64,000 bases of DNA from Exaiptasia diaphana. Its lineage: Eukaryota > Cnidaria > Anthozoa > Actiniaria > Aiptasiidae. The notes under the pieces are model-generated. The model ran no database searches. It saw nothing but the letters and a program-made list of their open reading frames with translations, and was not told the DNA's origin. Where the stretch lies: positions 165,487 through 229,486 of the forward strand of contig NW_018384662.1 in assembly GCF_001417965.1 (NCBI RefSeq), in the 5' to 3' direction. Shown here in pieces: positions 24,681 to 33,300 of this stretch (position 1 is its first letter; each line of letters begins with the position of its first letter). The position numbers and the translations under genes are program-made.

Positions 24681-25007
24681 TTCGGTATTTTTATTTTTTT
24701 TACTTTCTGTTGTCACAGTTAGTTTATTGTTCCTTTTAAAACATGATAATTATTAATAATCTTTAAAAAGTACCCTCTGGTAACAGCTGTAACTACCTGC
24801 CTATACTGACTGGCAAATTTTAATACCTAAAACCCTTGTAAACGTTTATCAGAATCGCGATGTACACAGACGGACGGAAGGACAACTGGGCTTCCTGTGT
24901 CGGTTGATCAAAACTCAACTCCATGGGTTTACCATTTTTCCTTAGTTATGGGAGCTCCGCTATTATCAATTGAATTCTGTGTCATTCTTAAAAGAGCCGA
25001 CATACAA

Positions 25008-25202
25008 ATTTATAGTACATTCAACAAAATAATACTCAGTACAATTACAGCGTTAATTGTACTCCTTAATTAAGTTGAATGTACTATAAACAAAAAATCG
25101 CACAACCTCTCGTACAATTTGGAATTAATAGTAATTTGAGAACTTTCAAAACATTACGAGTGACTATTAATTCCAAATTGTACGAGAGGTTGTGCGATTT
25201 CC
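25008..25202. repeat. Two adjacent hairpin repeats
   Basis: The first hairpin pairs TTTATAGTACATTCAAC with GTTGAATGTACTATAAA. The second pairs AAATCGCACAACCTCTCGTA and following bases with an exact complement ending at 25201 (arms of nearly 40 bp). They are about 7 bp apart. Confidence 0.75.
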
Positions 25203-25337
25203 TATACTTATGACAGAAATTGACAGGGTATTACATGTATAAAGCTGCTTCCAATGGACTATTCTTAAACTTCAACAAATCTAATTGTCCACTATAATTT
25301 GGGCATCTTGATAGGTATTTTGGGTTTGAGGCAATCC

Positions 25338-28300
25338 TTAGATTTCTTTGGTATATTCCTCCAACAAAATATCTTCTGATTCATATTTGAGATCTTGAAG
25401 AAAATCATTGATATCTTCAATAACTCTGTGTAAGCTTAAGAAAAGAATAGATGTTAGTACTGATTGAAGTGAAGGCTGTTAAATCTTTCTTAATTGATTC
25501 ATATGACAATAGGCAGTTTGTTAACAACCTGCTCCACAATAAATATCTGCAAAATGCCAGATTGGTTATTTGATTGACTCATATCAAAATTTTAATCAAA
25601 ATAAAACAGACCAATTTTCTGAAAAATCGAGTTTTTGGTAAAAAAACAAACAAATATGAAGTAGAGAAAGTTGTGAGATGAAAATCAAATAACCTGAATT
25701 TTGCAGGTGTTACACCTACATATCATAATGAAAAGCATCTCTTCAAGTGGAAAGTCCATTAAAGTTTGAGTTATCAAGCCATAGCCTACAAAAAGCTTGA
25801 GCTGCTCTGGAAATGACCCATTATATTATCATATTCCCCTGTTAGCCCAATTGGGACATCATTTTGGTCAGGTGATGGGCCTTGTAAATCCAGATACACT
25901 TCTCTCATGTTGCATCAGTCTAACAAAGCCCCTACCAGATAACATAAAATTCTGTCTTACTAGAACAAAGAATAGGCCTTGTGCTGCTACTAAGTGGTCA
26001 CATATCATAAAATATATTCCAGAAATGGAAAGAGTGTGCTTATGTTAGTAGGTAAAAATGACAAAGTTTTAAGTCTTGCAGCTCTAAATATTTCAAGAAA
26101 GGCATTTATCTAGATTTAAAGAAATATATGGGAGAAACTTTAGTGCAAGATTGATAAAAGATGTGCTCTTCAGTTCTAGTTTTGCATACAGTCAGTCAAT
26201 CCGTTAACATTGTTCACTTGACATAAAGACGACAGCAAAGTCATTTGCATAGAAAGGTTTTTTACAAATCCAATTTTAAACTCCAGCTCAATTGCTTGCA
26301 AGTTACCTGTTATTGACATTGTCATAAAGTTTTGGAGCTTGAGAGTGAAATATATGTAAAAACAAAAAACAAATTGTATATTATTATATTTACTTTTGTT
26401 TTTTTTACATCTTTACAACTAAACATAGGTTAATAGAAAAAAGTTGATTTTCTCTTTACCATATTTTTCAAGAATTTAGTGTCTCTTTACTAATTCTGAC
26501 CTGTTCTTTTCATTTCTGGGCATCATTTTGCCAAGCTGGTTGATTTAAGGTAAGTGTAGTAATGTGACAACCAGCTGCACGGGGCCTATTACAATTGTAA
26601 CACAGAATCATTTGAAATTTGACAAATGTCTGTTTGTACCTTGTTTTCAGTGATGCAATGTCGTCACTGTAATCTTCTTCTGGGTGTTCAATACAATCTT
26701 TTGCCTTTATTTGAAGCTTTGCTGTCTTAAAGTGTAAGCCAAAAATATGTATAAGGGGGCTAGTAAACGTACCAGAGGCTGCAATTTCTGGGCATAGTTA
26801 TAGGAGGGTGATTTTGGACTCTTTTCTCAACATTTTGATGAGAACTACATTCCCCATATCAAATAGAGTAATGTTGGTTGGACTTGAACTCATGGTACTC
26901 CTGTTTCATCAACCAATTTTGTTTTATTTACCAAGCTTTCTTCAGGGTAACAATAGTTTGAAGGTTAAAAAATGGTAAGAAATTTACGAATACAAACAAA
27001 ATATGCATGCGGTTGAGATGCACGCTTAATCAAGCGTGTGCTAAACCCGGGGGGGGGGGGGCACTCCCCTATATTCGCTATACGGGGACGTGCCGCCAAA
27101 CAGGGTATCGCTATCAGACATTTTACTCTGGAACTGGGTATCGTTTTTAGCGATTTTACTCTGGACCAGCCTATCGATTTCAACAAATTTTCTCTGGAAT
27201 AGGGTCAGCTAGGGTTTAATTCTGGAATTATTGATGCTGGGTAAAAATTCACGGGGTAAAAATTCGGTCTACACGCAAGCTAGTACAAGATTTTCTCTGG
27301 AACAGGATATCGTTTTCAGCGATTTTACTCTGGAACAGGATATACTTTTCAGCGATTTCACTCTGGAACAGGATCAGGGTTTTGATGTCCCAGCGGCACA
27401 CCCCCACCCAAGTTTGGGGGGAGTACCACCCCTCCCCCCGGCTCTCTTTTAAGTATTGCAGAGTCACCCCAAGCAATATCGTGGCCAGATGTGATTGCAT
27501 GCTCTGCAATTGCTGACTGATCAGATTTTTGGAGTCTTACGCATGCTTTATGCTCTTTTATCCTGGTACTCATGGCACGTTTTGTTTCTCCGATGTACAG
27601 TTTCACAATCACCACATGGAATTGAATAGATAATGCCTGTCTTTTTGTCATTTGGGACTGGGTGTTTGACACTAGACAGTAATTTCTTTAATGTAGTGTG
27701 CGGTCTTGTGCATGATGTTATGCTGTGAAGCGTGTTTTATTGCATTTTTAATAGAGACAGTGGACGAAAGATTCCAGCAAACTACATTCCATTCTTGTAA
27801 TTTTTTTTTAATCTGTTTTTCGTGCAATGTATCATTGTTGTTATTTTCCTTATTTAGCGCGCATTTAGCATGCACTTGATTAAGCGTGCGGTGCATATTT
27901 TTGTTTGCATTCGTAAATTTCTTACCGTTTCTTGTCCTTCAAACCATTGTAACCCTGAGGATGGACCCGAAAGCTTGGCACCTGAAAGCTTGGTAAATAA
28001 TAATGAAACACGAGTACCATACATTTCACGTATTTTTCATATTCACTTATTCACTAGATTCAATGCTAAACACAGAAAACACACCAACAGCACCAAACTT
28101 TCTAACATCTGGCAACTACACGACAAAAAACAAGACTTTCAACATCAAGTGGACAATTATCAGCCGTGCAAGACCCTACAGCAACATATGTCACATATCC
28201 AAACGATGTGACCTCTGCCTAACAGAAAATCTAATGATAATCAAACATAGCAATGACAACCTACTAAACAAAAGATCAGAACTTAAGATCAGAATCTCTT

Positions 28301-30272
28301 ATCTTTTGAATTAAAAAGTCATTATTTAAAGATCTTTAGCTAAAGATAATACCAAATCAAGCTTTTCTTTCTCTTTCAGCTGTATACTTCTAATGATTCC
28401 AGCAAGGTGATGTTTGTTGTTTTGTTTCAGAATAGCTTCTATAGTTCTGATTTCTTGTGACAGGTTGATGAAAATCTGTGTGATTTTATGAACATGCTGG
28501 CGGTACTTCAGGAAGTCACAATTGGCATTTCCAACAAGATACTGTTTAAAACCCCTAAAATCAACAAATCAAGAATATTATCATCTTCCAAGTCAGTCAA
28601 GGAACACTTTTTCCCTCATTATTCCCATTTAGTGTAAAACATACTATAGAAGACTGTTTGACATGTGTAGCTTATACCAAATTACTCTGTCTGAGATCAT
28701 TCCAAGTCTCATGATGACAATTATCAAAGCAGGATGATTATTTCCATAGTGGGGGTGGGAGGAACTCCTAATTTCGTTTTCTAGGTCTGGGGTATTAATA
28801 AGTATCTTTTTAAAAGTGTGGAGTTTCTGTACACAAACATACAGAAAATCTCAGATCTGATATTGATGTTCCACCCACAATCCATTGCTTTCGCTGCTAA
28901 AACAATGAATTTCTTTGTTTTTGCCATCAAAAAATGTGTATACCTCACCTGTACCATCATGCACATCGGTCGCTGACTATAAATATTCACTACACAAGGT
29001 ATCGTTCTCTTCATTGATATTGTGAATTACATGTATACCATGTTGCTAGATTAAAGTCATTAAACCTGTGAAAAGAGTATACTTCTGACTATCCAAAGCT
29101 ATAGTCAAAATAGAAAATAATGCCACACAACTGAATATGGCACAACTGTAATATCCATTTCACAGGCCTATTGACTTTAAGTAGAAAAACTTTTAAAAGG
29201 CACCAATTGTTTTAAAATCATTTTAAAATCGTTTTAAAAAAACGTTGGTTTGCGTATCGACAAGTTACATATTAACAAAATGATGTGGTTTGACCTTGAG
29301 TTACAAACACCTAAGCGTTTACATTTCCAGTTTTCATGATCAAGCTCAAAAACGTTCTATAATAACAAGCTCTGTCCATGATGTCAAAAGTAACTTTTTA
29401 TGTGGAGTGCTTATAACATGTTTATATTTAGAACTTTTTAACCCATCCACTAACCCATGACGTATAAAGTTGTCATCCCATCATTGTTTATAATTTCACA
29501 TAGTTGAACTGTGAAACTATTTTGTATCATTGGATGCTAATTTCTTTGGTTTTCTTTTCTTCACCTAGTACATTCATTTTGCAATTTCATTCCACGTTTT
29601 CACTTTACAAATTATAGCACTGTTCAATAAAGATGAAGAATATAGTTGTTTGCATATTTTCACCGTGAAAGCGGAGAGTCAAACTCAGTCAAACTTTTTT
29701 TTTGTTCTATACAAATCACTTATCACAATTTTGGAATCCAGTTTTTACATGGTCGCTTGGAGATATGAATGTAATATTCTCATGTTCAATTAAGTTGTAC
29801 GCATTTGTGAGATATCAATGGAACACATTGTAAACACATGTACTCTGTCTATATGTAATTGATCCTCTCTATAATACCTGGGTATAATCCGGGGGTATAA
29901 TTAATATATTTATCATAGACTGCATTAATAAGCAGCTGCACCACACTATCACTTACTCATCAAATGTCTTATAGGTGTTTACTCGATTTTCTTGTAGAGA
30001 AAAAAACTTTTTNATTAGCTCTTTCAAATTGACTGTACTCTGCAAAGTAAAAAAAAACAGGGAAACACATTTTAAAAATATATGTGATCTGACATTCAAT
30101 TTTCAGGCAGGATATAATAGGCGAGAAAACTCAGTGCCTAGAAAAACTGAGAAGCAATATTTGATTGACGATTCATTGTCACTGCTGGCAACGAGCAAAA
30201 ATAGGAGAGGAAGCACCTATAAACTACTACTAACAGTGTTTAGTCGCAAGTTACCTCTTCGGGTTCCTCCAT
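25338..30272 (-). CDS. REX1BD: REX1BD, REX1-B domain-containing protein, five exons
   Basis: Exons in transcript order: 30272-30255, 30039-29957, 28554-28353, 26725-26640, 25434-25338; 486 nt, giving 161 residues. All joins keep frame at GT-AG sites; one N at 30013 leaves a residue ambiguous. The order LKELxKKFFSLQENRVNTYK, YRQHVHKITQIFINLSQEI, HLAGIIRSIQLKEKEKL and INDFLQDLKYESEDI follows the animal REX1BD (human C19orf60) family: an alpha-helical protein whose Chlamydomonas relative REX1-B is linked to DNA excision repair, while the animal role is unclear. The first exon is only six codons (MEEPEE). The start lies in AAGATGGAGG. It is head to head with PIGW, 97 bp away. The intron 3 interval (26726-28352) is filled with Penelope-like debris. 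Confidence 0.88.
26890..28320. mobile_element. Penelope-like element remnants in inverted arrangement
   Basis: On the minus strand, 27672-27443 encodes a GIY-YIG-type stretch (KLYIGETKRAMSTRIKEHK, then AIAEHAITSGHDIAW), as at the C terminus of Penelope-like reverse transcriptases. On the plus strand, 28066-28300 encodes KWTIISRARPYSN, RCDLCLTEN and LLNKRSEL, the region just upstream of GIY-YIG in such proteins. Two terminal pieces, about 26890-27040 and 27865-28020, are inverted copies of each other (CGTAAATTTCTTACC, AAGCTTGGTAAATAA). Opposed partial copies are usual for Penelope-like insertions. The copy is broken, and a CCCGGG fold-back element (27046-27441) has inserted into it. It lies in a REX1BD intron. 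Confidence 0.7.
27046..27441. repeat. CCCGGG-ended fold-back family, copy inside Penelope-like remnant
   Basis: It begins CCCGGGGGGG and continues CACTCCCCTATATTCGCTAT. It ends GGGGGGAGTACCACCCCTCC. It carries the same internal TCTGGAACAGG(G)TAT units and GTGCCGC...GCGGCAC inner arms as the copies at 18116 and 47719. It interrupts the Penelope-like GIY-YIG remnant, so it moved after that element was in place. Confidence 0.75.
28555..29956. other. REX1BD intron 2, no feature recognised
   Basis: This 1.4-kb intron is AT-rich. I see no repeat with clear ends and no additional exon with recognisable homology on either strand. Confidence 0.5.
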
Positions 30273-30369
30273 CTTTTTTTGCCGTTTAAAGCACAAAATG
30301 CAAGGCGTTCCTCGCAATGAGACTACAAGTAACTGCTGCTAAATACTGCAGGCTCATTGAAATGAAAGA
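30273..30369. promoter_or_regulatory. Bidirectional promoter, REX1BD (-) and PIGW (+)
   Basis: Ninety-seven base pairs separate the two start codons, so the promoter core and both 5' UTRs are compressed into this interval, or extend into the opposing first exons. The PIGW start reads AGAATGGCGG and the REX1BD start AAGATGGAGG; both resemble the YY1-type element (AAnATGGCGGC) at TATA-less promoters. No TATA box is seen. Confidence 0.7.
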
Positions 30370-33300
30370 ATGGCGGAACAATTTTGGGGATTAAGCTATA
30401 AGCAATTACAGGCGAATTTTGTTAGTAATCTCAATGGAACTTCACTTCTTGAGATATCATTACTTACGTCTATTGCACCATTGGCTGTTTTGTTAAGATC
30501 ATGTATTGGTGCTCTTTTGTGGGCGAATATGGCGTCGCGGTCGCCGGTGTCTTCGAGGTGAGAATTTTAAGCTAACGGGAGCTAGTTTATGATATAACCG
30601 GTCCTTTTATGATATGTTAGACTGCTTTATTTACTCGAAATGTTTGATCAACAATACAAAATCCACGAGTTAAATATAATAACAGTTTCATTTACCAATC
30701 TGACATTTTGTTTATAAGCAGCTGGTATCTAAAGAGAGCCAATGTGAACCACTACCCCCCTCCCCCACTATTCGGGACATGGTGGGAATTTGTAGCAAGT
30801 ATGCTTTCAAATTACAACAGGGGCTCTACTGAACCTCTATCCGTTTCGTTTCTGGCCGTATTTTACTACCCACAAGATCGGCTATTTGGTAGTTCAATTT
30901 ATTTATTTTGTTTTTTCTTTCAGCTTTGTTTTTATACTGGATTACATCATATTGATTCTCCCACTGGTTTTTGTCTCCACAATCCTGTCAAGCTGCATCA
31001 TAACAACACTTGTAACACTGAGTGTTATAATAACCACTTGCTTGATTTTATCATGCATCATAATTACAAATAATAACTCAGAAAACTCATCTCATCAGCA
31101 AGATCCCAAACGTCAATCATTTATATGTAACTACAGAGCGTATATTGTCATTGCTACAGCAGTTTCTATACTTGCTGTTGACTTCAATATTTTCCCAAGG
31201 CGGTTTGCTAAAGCTGAGACATATGGCTCAGGGTTTATGGATGTTGGAGTTGGTTCGTTTATTGTTTCTAATGCCATTGTTTCACCAGAGGCAAGGTCAA
31301 TTAGGAAGAATGCAGGAAGTCGGTTAAAGTGTACAATTCAATCAATTAGGAGTTCTATTCCACTATTGGTTTTGGGTCTAGCAAGATTTCTAGCAGTTAA
31401 AAGTACAGATTATCAAGAGCATATCAGTGAATATGGAGTACACTGGAACTTTTTTATCACTCTTTTCATAGTAAAGGTATTATATATGTCAGAGCTGTGG
31501 TTTTGTACAATATAATCAGAAAACATAGGTAGTAGAATGAATGAATTCACTACCAGTACATCTGTGAAAGGTTTTATAAAATTGTACAAGTTATTGAAAA
31601 ATACTTTGTTTTCTTTTGCTTAATTGCTGCGAATCACAGATGTGAAAAAGCAACTGATACTAATACATAGGTACTACTAGTTAGAATTAACTAGTAGTTT
31701 GTATTCCACTGCTCATTGAGACTCATCACTCTATGTATGCACTCTGGAAATTAAAATAGATGATTAGATGTCAATGAGAATTCTGTACAATAAGAGAAGT
31801 CTGTACAATAAGAGAAGTCTGTATAATAATTAATAGTGGATGTTAGAGGAACAATAATTTTTTTATGAGTTAATAAATTTTTATTTTTGCCAGGTTTTAT
31901 CCACCATTTTAGTTCAACTACCAATACTCAGCAATCCCTGTACTTATGGTCTTACTGGCTTTATAATAGCAATCTTCTATCAACTATCTTTGACTAGATG
32001 GGGTCTAGAATACTTTGTTATCAATGGTAGCAGTGTCAGTGGTATAAGATATGGATTTGTTGATGCCAATAGAGAGGGATTGTCATCATGTTTCGGGTAT
32101 CTAGCTTTGTATTTTATGGGTTTACAACTTGGAAGATTTCTGTTTACAAAAAAAAGGTACTGTATTATCATGACAACTACTGTTGTGTTGGTCATTAAAT
32201 CCCATTGCACAATATATAATACTATTAAACTTGAATGTGTAAATTTGACTAAATTAAAGTTAATTGACACACCTAATTGAAAAAAATGTACATGTAGTTG
32301 GGTGTCATTAGGTTACATTATCAAAGCTAGACCAAAAGTGGACAGGGGAAAGCAAAATTTTAAGAATATAACAGTGTTTCAGTACCAAAAGTTTGTCTGT
32401 ACTGAAAAAGGATATTCTCTAGTACGAGGAATATTACAATTCAGCATTTCAGTTAGGCAAATGTGATTCAAATTTTTGATTGAAAAAAATTTCCCTTTGC
32501 TGTTAGTACGATGACATCCTTCTTTTTCAGCCTGACAATGTTAATTCAACAATAGTCTTCTTCACTTGAGATCGTGTTTTATCAGGTATAAAGATTCTCG
32601 CCTTTGGCTCGAATCTTTATACCTGATAAAACACTCTCTCTCTCGTGTTATAAACTATACTGTCTTAAACCTTTTTCTTACAGAAACTGTTGGTATACAG
32701 CCTTCCTGCTTCTTGTTTTGGATGTCATTTTGTGGATACTCACTGTCACCAGCCGTCATTATGTTACACCAGTCTCTAGAAGAATGGCAAACATCACCTT
32801 TATATTTTGGCAGGTAAAATCATTAAAACCCTGTTGAATCAATATTATCAAAATAACAATTATATTATGGTGGATGTAGTCTTTGGAAGAACTGAGAGAA
32901 AGTTATCTTCAGAGATGAGTGAAGAATAGTAAGAATGTATGTTAGCCAATAGTTACTGGATGTTGTTTGATTGGTGGTAACAGTGTCCTAAGTGAGCATC
33001 ATCACAGCTTTGCACACCAACAGTATGACTGTCATGTTTGTTTACAAGCCTTGTTGTATGGTGCCATACAATGTAGTATGACTGTCATGTTTGTTTACAA
33101 GCCTTGTTGTATGTATAGTTTACAACATGAGCGGCCGTGTTGTATGGGAATTACAATCTCGAGCCGCAGGCGAGAGATTGTAATTCCCATACAACACGGA
33201 CGCGAATGTTGTAAACGACTTATGAAATGAATGAATAATTAAGAATTCTTTAATTATGTATAGGCTATAGTTTTTTTTGCCATTTGTTTAAAAATAGTCA

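Larger units (their letters stand above)
23853..25337. other. Convergent NDUFA7/REX1BD intergenic region
   Basis: It holds the NDUFA7 poly(A) signal (23940-23945), an inverted-repeat element at about 24077-24387 (arms ATAGCTATTTCAAAAAAGGT and its near-complement), copy 2 of a dispersed repeat (24483-24680) and two adjacent hairpins (25008-25090 and 25097-25202). I see no gene. Confidence 0.6.

Noticed and set aside
28781-29014. Minus-strand 77-residue open frame in REX1BD intron 2
   Set aside because: No homology recognised, and including it would break the in-frame join of the flanking REX1BD exons.
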